Assembly (NCBI GenBank): GCA_902539445.1
Contig: CACBIY010000005.1
Location: forward strand, 1 to 64,000
DNA: 64,000 nt
Reading direction: 5' to 3'
Source: an uncultured Pelagibacteraceae bacterium
GTDB taxonomy: Bacteria; Pseudomonadota; Alphaproteobacteria; Pelagibacterales; Pelagibacteraceae
This document shows, piece by piece, positions 1 through 8,936 of the stretch. The notes under the pieces are model-generated. The model searched no databases and was not told the DNA's origin. It was given only the letters and a program-made list of their open reading frames with translations. Numbering within the stretch: position 1 is the stretch's first letter; each line of letters begins with the position of its first letter. A program made the position numbers and the translations under genes.

Positions 1-393
1 ATTTTACCAGGAGCAGCTTATACAGAACAATCGGGTCATTATACTAATTTAGAAGGTAGAGTCCAAAAAGCTTATAAAGCTTCATATCCACCAGGAGATG
101 CTAAAGAAGATTGGGAAATTATAAATGATCTTGCTGAATTTATGAATAATAAAAAACTTTTTAATGATAAAGATGAATTAGAGAGCAGTATGTTTAATTA
201 TCTCAATTTAAAAAAAGAAAAACAAGAAAATCTCTCTGACACTAAAGTAGATTTAATAAATTTTGAGGATGAAATCCTTAAAGTAACATATAAGGATTAC
301 TATTTTTCAAATGTAATTGCACGATCATCAAAAACAATGTTGAATTGTAATAATTCTAAATTAGAGGTTAAACGAACTGGCACCGAAGGATAA
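1..393 (+). CDS. nuoG: NADH-quinone oxidoreductase subunit G, C-terminal fragment
   Basis: The reading frame is open from the first base of the window to a TAA at 391-393, so this is the last 130 codons of a gene that begins upstream. The visible start LPGAAYTEQSGHYTNLEGR is the conserved C-terminal segment of the 75-kDa, iron-sulfur-containing NuoG/NDUFS1 subunit of complex I, which carries electrons from the flavin subunit towards quinone. The metal-binding N-terminal domains lie outside the window. The internal ATG at 142 is not a separate gene because the conserved motif precedes it. nuoH follows 3 bases after the stop, as expected for the nuo operon. Confidence 0.93.
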   Translation: MLPGAAYTEQSGHYTNLEGRVQKAYKASYPPGDAKEDWEIINDLAEFMNNKKLFNDKDELESSMFNYLNLKKEKQENLSDTKVDLINFEDEILKVTYKDYYFSNVIARSSKTMLNCNNSKLEVKRTGTEG

Positions 394-396
394 ATA

Positions 397-1395
397 ATGG
401 AATATATAAATTTAGTTTTTGAAGAGGTTTACAAAATCCTCTTTCTTCTTGTCCCAGTTTTAGTTTCTGTTGCCATGATTGTTTGGTTAGATAGAAGAGT
501 TTGGGCTTTCGTTCAAAAAAGACAAGGTCCTAATGTTGTTGGTCCTTTTGGTTTATTACAGTCATTAGCTGATGCACTAAAATATATTTTTAAAGAAATC
601 ATAATACCAGCTAGCTCTAATAAGATTATTTTTATTTTAGCTCCAATTATTACCATGACTTTAGCTTTAATAGCTTGGGCAGTTATACCCTTTGGAGAAG
701 ATCAGGTTTTAGCTAATATAAATGTTGGAATTCTTTATATTTTTGCTGTCTCATCTCTTGGAGTTTATGGAATTATCATGGGGGGTTGGGCGTCCAATTC
801 CAAATATCCTTTTCTAGGGTCAATAAGATCTGCAGCGCAAATGGTTTCTTATGAAGTTTCAATTGGCATTATTATCATTAATGTCCTTTTGTGCGTAGGA
901 TCATTAAATTTAAGTGATATAGTTTTAGCTCAACAAAATATCTGGTTCATAATTCCTTTATTTCCAATGTTTGTAATATTTTTTATTTCTGCTTTAGCAG
1001 AAACAAATAGACCACCTTTTGATTTACCAGAAGCTGAAGCAGAATTAGTTGCTGGATATCAAACTGAATATTCTGGTATGATGTATGCAATGTTCTGGTT
1101 AGGCGAGTATGCAAACATTTTATTAATGTGTGCTTTAGGATCGATTTTATTTTTGGGAGGCTGGCTATCACCTATTGATTTATATCCATTTAATTTGATT
1201 CCAGGAGCTATTTGGTTAGTTTTAAAGATATTACTTTTATTTATTTTATTTGCATTAGTTAAAGCAGTTGTACCAAGATATAGATATGATCAATTAATGA
1301 GATTAGGTTGGAAAATATTCCTTCCATTTTCTCTTACCTATGTTGTTTTGACTGCTAGTTATTTATTTTATTTTAACCTTTTACCTACACTCTAA
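397..1395 (+). CDS. nuoH: NADH-quinone oxidoreductase subunit H
   Basis: 332-residue polytopic membrane protein with about eight hydrophobic helices, the usual size for NuoH/ND1. The signature cytoplasmic loop is present: [20 protein letters not shown], rich in the acidic residues that line the quinone entry channel between membrane and peripheral arms. The N-terminal [20 protein letters not shown] block is also family-typical. The ATG lies 3 bases after nuoG, and nuoI starts immediately after the stop, so the gene is translated as part of one nuo transcript. Family assignment is secure; the role in coupling quinone reduction to proton pumping is from family knowledge. Confidence 0.97.
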   Translation: MEYINLVFEEVYKILFLLVPVLVSVAMIVWLDRRVWAFVQKRQGPNVVGPFGLLQSLADALKYIFKEIIIPASSNKIIFILAPIITMTLALIAWAVIPFGEDQVLANINVGILYIFAVSSLGVYGIIMGGWASNSKYPFLGSIRSAAQMVSYEVSIGIIIINVLLCVGSLNLSDIVLAQQNIWFIIPLFPMFVIFFISALAETNRPPFDLPEAEAELVAGYQTEYSGMMYAMFWLGEYANILLMCALGSILFLGGWLSPIDLYPFNLIPGAIWLVLKILLLFILFALVKAVVPRYRYDQLMRLGWKIFLPFSLTYVVLTASYLFYFNLLPTL

Positions 1396-1881
1396 ATGAA
1401 AATTACAAGATTTTTAAAAACAATATTCATGGTTGATTTTGCAACTGGTTTACTAATCGCTTTAAGAGAAATGTTTAAAACAAAAAAAACAATAAATTAT
1501 CCTTTTGAAAAAGGAAAAATTAGCCCAAGATTTAGAGGAGAGCATGCACTTAGAAGATATCCAAATGGTGAAGAGAGATGTATAGCATGTAAGTTGTGTG
1601 AAGCAGTCTGTCCAGCGCAAGCAATTACAATCGAGTCAACTGAAAGATCTGATGGAAGCAGAAAAACTACGCGTTACGATATTGATATGATGAAATGTAT
1701 TTATTGTGGTTTATGTGAAGAGTCATGCCCTGTAGATGCAATAGTTCAAGGTCCAAATTTTGAATTTTCAACAGAGACAAGAGAAGAGCTTTATTATACT
1801 AAAGAAAAACTACTAGATAATGGTGATAGATGGGAAAATATTTTAGCGGCGAATATAAAATCAGACAATCCTTATAGGTAA
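1396..1881 (+). CDS. nuoI: NADH-quinone oxidoreductase subunit I (2x[4Fe-4S])
   Basis: 161-residue ferredoxin-like subunit of complex I that relays electrons through clusters N6a and N6b to the quinone site. Two complete CxxCxxCxxxCP motifs are visible: Cys62, 65, 68, 72 and Cys101, 104, 107, 111. An N-terminal amphipathic segment (residues 10-25) would anchor it to the membrane arm. The length matches alphaproteobacterial and mitochondrial TYKY subunits. The ATG directly abuts the nuoH stop codon, and nuoJ follows after 4 bases. Confidence 0.97.
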   Translation: MKITRFLKTIFMVDFATGLLIALREMFKTKKTINYPFEKGKISPRFRGEHALRRYPNGEERCIACKLCEAVCPAQAITIESTERSDGSRKTTRYDIDMMKCIYCGLCEESCPVDAIVQGPNFEFSTETREELYYTKEKLLDNGDRWENILAANIKSDNPYR

Positions 1882-1885
1882 ATTT

Positions 1886-2521
1886 ATGTTAGCTCATGCA
1901 ATATTTTTTTATGTCTTTTCGATTATTGCAGTTATTTCAGCCATCATGGTTACAGTTTCGAAAAACACCGTACACTCAGTTTTTTTTTTAATATTAGATT
2001 TTATTAGTATTTCATGTCTCTTTATAATGATTGGCGCGGAGTTTTTAGGAATGATAATGCTCATTGTATATGTTGGTGCAGTAGCTGTTTTGTTCTTATT
2101 CGTTGTGATGATGTTAAATGTTGCTCAACAAAAAAATCAATGGTTTAATTCTGAGTCAACTACGTCTAGCCACATTCCAGTCGGTTTAATTATAAGCACA
2201 ATTATTTTTTTTGAATTAATTATTGTTGTAGGTGGTTGGAAATATAAACCTGAGTTGTCTAATCCAAATACTACTCAAAGTTCTAACGAAATAAGTAATA
2301 CACATTCATTAGGCCAGGTTTTGTATACTGATTACATTCATATTTTTCAAATTAGTGGAATGATATTATTAATTGCAATGATTGGTGCTATCGTTCTCAC
2401 CTATAGAAGAAGAGAAGGAGTAAAAACACAAAGCTATTTGAAACAAATTTCTAGAGAAAGGTCTGAAGGTATTGAAGTTTTAGAAGTTCAATCAAATAAA
2501 GGAGTAAAGATAGATGACTGA
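1886..2521 (+). CDS. nuoJ: NADH-quinone oxidoreductase subunit J
   Basis: 211-residue membrane protein with five predicted hydrophobic helices, corresponding to NuoJ/ND6. The helix containing [20 protein letters not shown] is the conserved third helix with its pi-bulge region. A hydrophilic insert around residues 85-150 separates the last helix, and a charged tail of about 35 residues follows it. The 3' end overlaps the nuoK start by 8 bases, suggesting translational coupling. Confidence 0.95.
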   Translation: MLAHAIFFYVFSIIAVISAIMVTVSKNTVHSVFFLILDFISISCLFIMIGAEFLGMIMLIVYVGAVAVLFLFVVMMLNVAQQKNQWFNSESTTSSHIPVGLIISTIIFFELIIVVGGWKYKPELSNPNTTQSSNEISNTHSLGQVLYTDYIHIFQISGMILLIAMIGAIVLTYRRREGVKTQSYLKQISRERSEGIEVLEVQSNKGVKIDD

Positions 2522-2825
2522 AATAGGATTAGGACATTATCTTACTTTAGGAGCAGTTATCTTTAGTATTGGTGTTATTGGTATCTTTCTAAATAGGAAA
2601 AATATTATCGTAATTTTAATGAGTATTGAGCTGATATTATTGGCTGTAAACATTAATTTAGTATCGTTTTCTATTTATCTTGGTGATTTAACCGGTCAAG
2701 TTTTTACATTATTTATTTTAACAGTAGCAGCTGCTGAGGCAGCTATTGGTCTTGCTATAATAGTAGTCTATTACAGAAATGCAGGAACTATAAGAGTTGA
2801 AGAGATAGATAAATTAAAAGGATAA
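2514..2825 (+). CDS. nuoK: NADH-quinone oxidoreductase subunit K
   Basis: 103-residue, three-helix subunit equivalent to ND4L. The two buried glutamates that are part of the proton-translocation path are recognisable in the context [15 protein letters not shown] and [11 protein letters not shown]. Length and helix number are standard. The start overlaps nuoJ by 8 bases and nuoL starts 1 base after its stop. Confidence 0.96.
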   Translation: MTEIGLGHYLTLGAVIFSIGVIGIFLNRKNIIVILMSIELILLAVNINLVSFSIYLGDLTGQVFTLFILTVAAAEAAIGLAIIVVYYRNAGTIRVEEIDKLKG

Positions 2826-2826
2826 A

Positions 2827-4740
2827 ATGGAAATTTCAATTTTAGCATTACCATTAATAGCATCAATTATATCTGGATTTTTTGGTAAATTTATAGGTGA
2901 CAGAAATTCTGAAATAGTTACAAGTTTGTTGGTATCAATTTCAGCTATTCTTTCAGCAATTGTGTTTTATGAGGTAATTTTCAATCAATACGAGGAAAAT
3001 ATCATAATTGCTACATGGATTAATTCTGGATCACTTGAGGTAAACTGGTCGATGAAAATAGATGCATTGTCATCAGTAATGTTAGTGGTTGTAACTTTTG
3101 TTTCTGCATTGGTTCATATCTATTCAATTGGATACATGTCCCATGATCCCCATAAACCAAGATTTATGGCTTACTTATCGTTATTTACATTTGCCATGTT
3201 AATGTTGGTAACGGCTGATAATTTTATTCAATTATTTTTTGGTTGGGAGGGGGTAGGTCTTTGTTCTTATTTCTTAATTGGTTTTTGGTTTAAAAAAGAA
3301 ACTGCAAATGCAGCAGCTATTAAGGCGTTTGTTGTAAATAGAGTTGGAGATTTTGGTTTTGCTCTTGGTATATTTCTAATTTTTTATTTATTTGGTACAG
3401 TTAACTACACAGAAGTTTTTAATCAAATCCCAACAGTTGTAGATGAAAAACTTAATTTTTTAGGTATTCAGATTAATGCTGTAGATTTAATTTGTATCTT
3501 ATTATTCATTGGTGCTATGGGTAAATCCGCTCAAATTTTTTTACATACCTGGTTGCCAGATGCAATGGAAGGTCCAACACCTGTTTCAGCTTTGATCCAT
3601 GCAGCCACTATGGTTACTGCTGGAGTTTTTTTAGTTGTAAGATGTTCACCGATTTATGAATATTCAGAGTTAGCTTTAAACATTGTCACTGTAGTAGGTA
3701 TGAGTACCGCTTTTTTTGCAGCGAGTGTAGCTTTAGTTCAAACAGACATAAAAAAAATCATAGCTTATTCCACTTGTAGTCAATTAGGTTATATGTTTTT
3801 TGCTGCTGGTGTAGGTGCATATAATGTTGCAATATTCCATTTATTTACTCATGCATTTTTTAAGGCATTATTATTTCTAGGATCAGGGTCTGTTATTCAT
3901 GCTTTTAAAGATGAACAAAACATAAATAATATGGGAGGAGTGTGGAGAAAATTGCCATACACTTATGCTCTAATGATAATTGGAACTTTAGCGTTAACAG
4001 GATTTCCTTTGCTATCTGGTTTTTATTCCAAGGATGCAATTATAGAATTTGCTTATTTAAGTGGCACTACAACAGGGTACTATGCAGCTGGTATCGGAAT
4101 ATTTACGGCTTTTTTAACATCAATTTATTCGTGGAGACTGATGTTTAAAACTTTTCATGGTCAATATAACAACAAGAAACTCAATATCGAGGAGACACAT
4201 GAGTCTCCATTAGTTATGTTAATACCTCTGATAATATTATCTCTTGGAGCGATTTTTGTTGGATTTATTTTTAAGGATTTATTTATAGGTTATGAAGGAA
4301 TTAATAATTTTTGGAATAAATCGATTTTCTTTTTAGAACCATTAAGCACTGACCACCCACCATTATGGTTTTTAGTTTTAACCCCAACATTAGTAACTTT
4401 ATCTATACCACTTGCTTATTATTTATTCGTAAAAAATAAGAATTTTTCAGCTCAACTAGTCAGTATTAATGAGCCACTATATAAATTTTTGTTAAACAAA
4501 TGGTATTTTGACGAAATTTATGAAACATTATTTGTAAAATCTTCAAAAAAATTTGGTTTATTTTTATGGAAATTTTTTGATGTTAAAGTTATTGATGGCT
4601 TTGGACCTGATGGTATTTCTGGGATAATTAAAAAATTTTCTATCAAAGCCAATAAATTTCAAAGTGGTTATATTTATCAATATGCATTTATAATGTTACT
4701 TGGTTTTTCTGCTTTTTTAACCTTCTTAATTGTTAAATAA
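2827..4740 (+). CDS. nuoL: NADH-quinone oxidoreductase subunit L
   Basis: 637-residue antiporter-like subunit (ND5 family) at the distal end of the membrane arm of complex I. The proton-channel region is clear: FFGWEGVGLCSYFLIGFW with the key glutamate, then HTWLPDAMEGPTPVSALIHA and KKIIAYSTCSQLGYM with conserved lysines and histidines. The C-terminal part (about residues 500-637) is the lateral helix and final anchor typical of NuoL. The stop overlaps the nuoM ATG by one base. Confidence 0.97.
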   Translation: MEISILALPLIASIISGFFGKFIGDRNSEIVTSLLVSISAILSAIVFYEVIFNQYEENIIIATWINSGSLEVNWSMKIDALSSVMLVVVTFVSALVHIYSIGYMSHDPHKPRFMAYLSLFTFAMLMLVTADNFIQLFFGWEGVGLCSYFLIGFWFKKETANAAAIKAFVVNRVGDFGFALGIFLIFYLFGTVNYTEVFNQIPTVVDEKLNFLGIQINAVDLICILLFIGAMGKSAQIFLHTWLPDAMEGPTPVSALIHAATMVTAGVFLVVRCSPIYEYSELALNIVTVVGMSTAFFAASVALVQTDIKKIIAYSTCSQLGYMFFAAGVGAYNVAIFHLFTHAFFKALLFLGSGSVIHAFKDEQNINNMGGVWRKLPYTYALMIIGTLALTGFPLLSGFYSKDAIIEFAYLSGTTTGYYAAGIGIFTAFLTSIYSWRLMFKTFHGQYNNKKLNIEETHESPLVMLIPLIILSLGAIFVGFIFKDLFIGYEGINNFWNKSIFFLEPLSTDHPPLWFLVLTPTLVTLSIPLAYYLFVKNKNFSAQLVSINEPLYKFLLNKWYFDEIYETLFVKSSKKFGLFLWKFFDVKVIDGFGPDGISGIIKKFSIKANKFQSGYIYQYAFIMLLGFSAFLTFLIVK

Positions 4741-6224
4741 TGAATTTCCCAATTCTTTCTTCATTAATACTTTTACCTTCCATTGGAGCACTCTTTTTAT
4801 CTTTTACAAAAAGTAAAAGTGAAAATAAGATTACTACAAAATATGTTGCCTTATTTACATCTCTAGTAAACTTTTTTTTATCTATTTATTTATGGTTTTT
4901 ATTTGACCAAACAACTTCTGCTTTCCAATTTGTTGAAGATAGAATTTGGATCAAAGGTTTAATTAATTACAAAGTAGGAGTTGATGGAATATCAATACTT
5001 TTTATAATTCTTACAACATTTATTACACCTCTATGTATAATTTCAGTTAATAATTCAGTCACGAAAAGATTAAACGAATTTTTAATAGCTATACTTGTTA
5101 TGGAAACTTTCATGATAGGTGTTTTTTGTTCTCTAGACCTTGTTGTTTTTTACTTATTTTTCGAGGCTGGATTAATCCCAATGTTTTTAATTATTGGAAT
5201 TTGGGGTGGAGCTAGACGAGTTTATTCTGCTTTTAAGTTTTTTTTATTTACTCTTTTGGGATCAGTTCTAATGTTAGTGGCAATAATTTCAATTTATTGG
5301 ATCACAGGTACCACAGATGTTGTTCAACTTTATGAATTAGGTATAGACACGAAATATCAAAATTTGTTATGGCTAGCTTTTTTTAGTTCATTTGCAGTAA
5401 AAACTCCAATGTGGCCAGTTCATACATGGCTTCCAGATGCACACGTTGAAGCTCCAACAGCAGGATCGGTGTTGTTAGCTGCTATTTTACTTAAAATGGC
5501 AGGCTACGGATTTATAAGATTTTCATTGGGATTATTTCCCTCCGCTTCAGAGGTTTTTACTCCTTTAATTTATACATTAAGTGTTATCGCAATCATTTTC
5601 ACGTCGTTAATAGCTTTAATGCAAGAGGATATGAAAAAATTAATAGCATACTCTTCTGTGGCCCATATGGGGTTTGTAACCTTAGGTATATTTACAATCC
5701 AACAACAAGGTATTGAAGGAAGTATAATTCAAATGATCAGTCACGGTCTAGTATCAGCAGCTTTATTTTTATGTGTTGGCGTTGTTTATGATCGAATGCA
5801 TTCTAGATTGATCGCAACCTACGGAGGTATTGTTACTGTTATACCCAAATATGCTATTTTATTTATGGTATTTACTTTAGCTGCTTTAGGATTACCAGGA
5901 ACAAGTGGGTTTGTTGGTGAATTTTTAATTTTAATGGCTGCTTTTAAAGATAATTTTTTAGTAGCAGTATTAGCTAGTTTAGGAGTTATCATTGGAGCAG
6001 CATATATGCTTTGGTTGTACAAAAGAGTTATTTTTGGAAAACTAATAAACTCTGAGTTAAAAAAAATGATTGATTTAAATAAATCAGAAGCGTTCACGCT
6101 CACCTGTTTAGCTATACCAACTTTATATTTCGGTTTTTATCCAGAACCATTAATTAACACTATTGAAGTTTCAATAAGAGATTTAATAGATACATATAAC
6201 TTCAGTGTGGCAAGCAAAAAATGA
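4740..6224 (+). CDS. nuoM: NADH-quinone oxidoreductase subunit M
   Basis: 494-residue antiporter-like proton-pumping subunit (ND4 family) with about 14 membrane helices. Family markers are FFEAGLIPMFLIIGIWGG (key glutamate), TPMWPVHTWLPDAHVEAPTA and KKLIAYSSVAHMGFV. The length is normal. It starts within the nuoL stop codon (TAATG) and its end overlaps nuoN by 4 bases, so the three large antiporter-like subunits are translationally linked. Confidence 0.97.
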   Translation: MNFPILSSLILLPSIGALFLSFTKSKSENKITTKYVALFTSLVNFFLSIYLWFLFDQTTSAFQFVEDRIWIKGLINYKVGVDGISILFIILTTFITPLCIISVNNSVTKRLNEFLIAILVMETFMIGVFCSLDLVVFYLFFEAGLIPMFLIIGIWGGARRVYSAFKFFLFTLLGSVLMLVAIISIYWITGTTDVVQLYELGIDTKYQNLLWLAFFSSFAVKTPMWPVHTWLPDAHVEAPTAGSVLLAAILLKMAGYGFIRFSLGLFPSASEVFTPLIYTLSVIAIIFTSLIALMQEDMKKLIAYSSVAHMGFVTLGIFTIQQQGIEGSIIQMISHGLVSAALFLCVGVVYDRMHSRLIATYGGIVTVIPKYAILFMVFTLAALGLPGTSGFVGEFLILMAAFKDNFLVAVLASLGVIIGAAYMLWLYKRVIFGKLINSELKKMIDLNKSEAFTLTCLAIPTLYFGFYPEPLINTIEVSIRDLIDTYNFSVASKK

Positions 6225-7639
6225 ATAATATTGAATTAATATTTCCAGAAATTTTTATCTCATTATCAATAATGTTTTTACTTATCTTAGGGGTTTTTAA
6301 AAAAAATAGCTCAAAAATAATTCATAATATTTCATTATTAGTTTTATTAATTACAGCAGTCATTACATTTAATGAAACTTTAAGTATTAATCCGACAACT
6401 CTATTTAATGAGAGTATTATCATTGATTATTTGTCATCATTCATGAAGATTATAACTTTATTGGCTGCTTTTGTAGTTTTGCTAATTTCATCAAATTATT
6501 TAAGAACCTTTAAAATTTTCAAAATTGAATATCCAATTTTAATTCTAAGTTCTGTATTGGGCATGATGATTATGATCAGCTCTAATGATCTAATTGTTTT
6601 CTATATGGGTTTAGAGCTTCAGTCATTAGCCCTGTATGTTTTGGCAACATTTAATAGAGATCAATTAAAATCATCTGAAGCAGGATTAAAATATTTTGTT
6701 TTAAGTGCATTATCCTCAGGTTTATTATTGTACGGTTGTTCTTTGATTTATGGTTTTACAGGTTCAACAAATTTTAATGTTATTTCAACCCAATTTAATA
6801 CAAATGAATATGCTATTACTTTTGGAATAGTTTTTATTTTGGTGGGTTTAGCGTTTAAAATTTCTGCTGTACCTTTTCATATGTGGGCCCCAGACGTTTA
6901 TGAAGGGTCACCAACATCAGTAACATTATTTTTTACAATGGTTCCTAAAATAGCAGCATTAACTGTGTTTATAAGATTTTTATATGTTCCTTTTTTAAAT
7001 CTTATAGATCAGTGGCAAATGATTTTAGTTTTTTTATCAATCGCATCCATGCTTTTTGGTGCTATAGCAGCAATAGGACAAAAAAATCTTAAAAGACTTA
7101 TAGCTTATAGCTCTATTAGTCATATTGGATATGCATTAGCAGGTTTAGCAACTGGGTCTAATGAAGGGATACAAAGCTCAGTTATCTATATGACCATTTA
7201 TATTATCATGAACTTAGGATTTTTTTCATGTTTGTTAATGATGAAAAGAAACAATATTTATTATGAACAAATAGATGATTTATCAGGATTATCAAAAAAT
7301 CATCCCTTGCTTTCAATTTCATTATTGATAATTCTATTTTCTTTAGCCGGAATACCACCACTTGCGGGTTTTTTTGCAAAATTTTATATTTTTAAATCTG
7401 TCATTGAACAGTCAATGTATTTTTTAGCTATTGTTGGTCTATTATCAACAGTAGTAGCAGCGTTTTATTACTTGCGAATAATTAAGATAATGTATTTTGA
7501 TCAGGAAAAAGATAGTTACGACAAAGATCATAACCTTTGGTTGAAGTTATCTTTAACAGTTTCTACAATACTAATTTTAATGTACTTTATTTTTCCTAGT
7601 GAATTGATTGATGTAGTTTCAAAAATCAATATAATTTAA
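6221..7639 (+). CDS. nuoN: NADH-quinone oxidoreductase subunit N
   Basis: 472-residue membrane protein of the ND2/NuoN antiporter-like family. The motifs GLELQSLALYVLATFNRD, FKISAVPFHMWAPDVYEGSP and KRLIAYSSISHIGYALAG mark the proton channel. It is the last structural gene of complex I here; the next gene, birA, overlaps its stop by one base (TAATG), so the housekeeping genes downstream may be read through from the nuo promoter. Confidence 0.97.
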   Translation: MNNIELIFPEIFISLSIMFLLILGVFKKNSSKIIHNISLLVLLITAVITFNETLSINPTTLFNESIIIDYLSSFMKIITLLAAFVVLLISSNYLRTFKIFKIEYPILILSSVLGMMIMISSNDLIVFYMGLELQSLALYVLATFNRDQLKSSEAGLKYFVLSALSSGLLLYGCSLIYGFTGSTNFNVISTQFNTNEYAITFGIVFILVGLAFKISAVPFHMWAPDVYEGSPTSVTLFFTMVPKIAALTVFIRFLYVPFLNLIDQWQMILVFLSIASMLFGAIAAIGQKNLKRLIAYSSISHIGYALAGLATGSNEGIQSSVIYMTIYIIMNLGFFSCLLMMKRNNIYYEQIDDLSGLSKNHPLLSISLLIILFSLAGIPPLAGFFAKFYIFKSVIEQSMYFLAIVGLLSTVVAAFYYLRIIKIMYFDQEKDSYDKDHNLWLKLSLTVSTILILMYFIFPSELIDVVSKINII

Positions 7640-8178
7640 TGAAATTTAAAATATTTAGATTTAATAAAGTAAAAAGTACCAACAATACCGCAATAAGAAT
7701 AATCAAAAATTATAATTATGATTTTGGTATGATCTTATCTGATTTGCAAGTTAATGGTAGAGGCCAATATGGAAAAAAATGGGTTTCCTACAAAGGAAAT
7801 TTATTCGTAAGTTTTTTTTATAATCTTAAAAACTTTAAGATATCTTTAAATAAATTAACTAAAATTAATTGTTTAATAGTCAAAAAATGTATTTCACAAT
7901 ATTATAAAAAAAAGATTCATTTTAAAAAACCTAATGATCTTTTAATCCAAAAAAAGAAGATATGTGGAATATTACAAGAAAAAGTGAATAAATTTAATAA
8001 TACTTATTTGATTGTTGGTATTGGAGTAAATTTAATAAAAAGTCCCTTTATAAGAAATTATCCAACTACTCATTTAAGAAAGCTCATAAACAAAGATATA
8101 TCAAAAAAAAAATTTGAATTAAAATTAAAAAAGATTTTTGAAAACAATTTAAACAGATTAATTAAAAAAAGAGTATAA
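7639..8178 (+). CDS. birA: Biotin--[acetyl-CoA-carboxylase] ligase (short form)
   Basis: 179-residue catalytic-core biotin protein ligase, which activates biotin with ATP and attaches it to the carboxyl carrier of acetyl-CoA carboxylase. Visible motifs are STNN near the start, GRGQYGKKW (the biotinyl-AMP loop, usually GRGRRGR), KKPNDLL (usually KWPNDLL) and the GIGVN strand. There is no N-terminal DNA-binding domain, and the C-terminal SH3-like domain seen in most BirA proteins is missing or very reduced, so it is shorter than usual (about 240 or more). The position between nuoN and coaX is conserved in alphaproteobacteria. Confidence 0.88.
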   Translation: MKFKIFRFNKVKSTNNTAIRIIKNYNYDFGMILSDLQVNGRGQYGKKWVSYKGNLFVSFFYNLKNFKISLNKLTKINCLIVKKCISQYYKKKIHFKKPNDLLIQKKKICGILQEKVNKFNNTYLIVGIGVNLIKSPFIRNYPTTHLRKLINKDISKKKFELKLKKIFENNLNRLIKKRV

Positions 8179-8186
8179 ATATAAAT

Positions 8187-8936
8187 ATGCTAATTTTAGG
8201 AGATATTGGAAATTCAGTAACTAAGTTATTTTTAGTAAATTCTAAAGATAAGATTTTAAAAAAGATAAGTTTACCATCAAAATCAATAACAAACTCAATT
8301 CTTAATAAAAAATTTAAAATTTTAACAAAAGATTTCAAGAATATTGAAAAGATATTATTTTGTAGCGTTGTCCCAAAAACTTTTAACTCTATTAAAAGAT
8401 TTATATCAAAAAAAACTAAAGTTAAGTGTTATGAAATAAAAGATCTCAATTTAAAATCTATTCTAAATATTAAAGCAAACTTTAAACAAGTCGGCTCTGA
8501 TAGACTAGCAAATGCAATAAGTTTAATGAGTCCTAAGAAAAATTTCATCATTTTAGATTTTGGCACGGCCACAACGTTCGATGTATTAATAAATAATACT
8601 TACCGAGGAGGTGTTATTGCTCCTGGTATAAGTATTTCATTAAATACTTTAACTGACAAGGCTTCTCTGATACCAAAAATTAATCTTAAAAAAATAAAAA
8701 AAGTAATTGGAATTGATACGAATTCAGCTGTTAGATCAGGTTTCTTTTGGGGCTATGCAGGCTTAATTGACAATATTATTAATTTGATTAAGAAAGAAAC
8801 AAGAAAATCTTATAAGGTTGTTATTACGGGTGGCTTTTCTGATTTATTTAAAAATTCGATTAAAACAAAAGTTATTGAAAACAAAGATATCACTGTTAAG
8901 GGTCTTATAAAAATTTCTAAATTATTAAATAGATGA
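8187..8936 (+). CDS. coaX: Type III pantothenate kinase
   Basis: 249-residue kinase catalysing the first step of coenzyme A synthesis. It has the ASKHA-fold phosphate loop GDIGNSVTKLFL at the N-terminus, the pantothenate-binding GSDRLANA segment, DFGTATTFDVL and GGVIAPGISISLNTL, all characteristic of CoaX rather than CoaA or eukaryotic PanK. The 3' end overlaps the RNase J start by 4 bases (ATGA). birA-coaX-rnj is a common alphaproteobacterial order. Confidence 0.95.
   Translation: MLILGDIGNSVTKLFLVNSKDKILKKISLPSKSITNSILNKKFKILTKDFKNIEKILFCSVVPKTFNSIKRFISKKTKVKCYEIKDLNLKSILNIKANFKQVGSDRLANAISLMSPKKNFIILDFGTATTFDVLINNTYRGGVIAPGISISLNTLTDKASLIPKINLKKIKKVIGIDTNSAVRSGFFWGYAGLIDNIINLIKKETRKSYKVVITGGFSDLFKNSIKTKVIENKDITVKGLIKISKLLNR

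Noticed and set aside
142-393. Separate small gene starting at ATG 142
   Set aside because: The frame is open to base 1 and encodes the conserved NuoG C-terminal motif upstream of this ATG, so it is the 3' end of nuoG.
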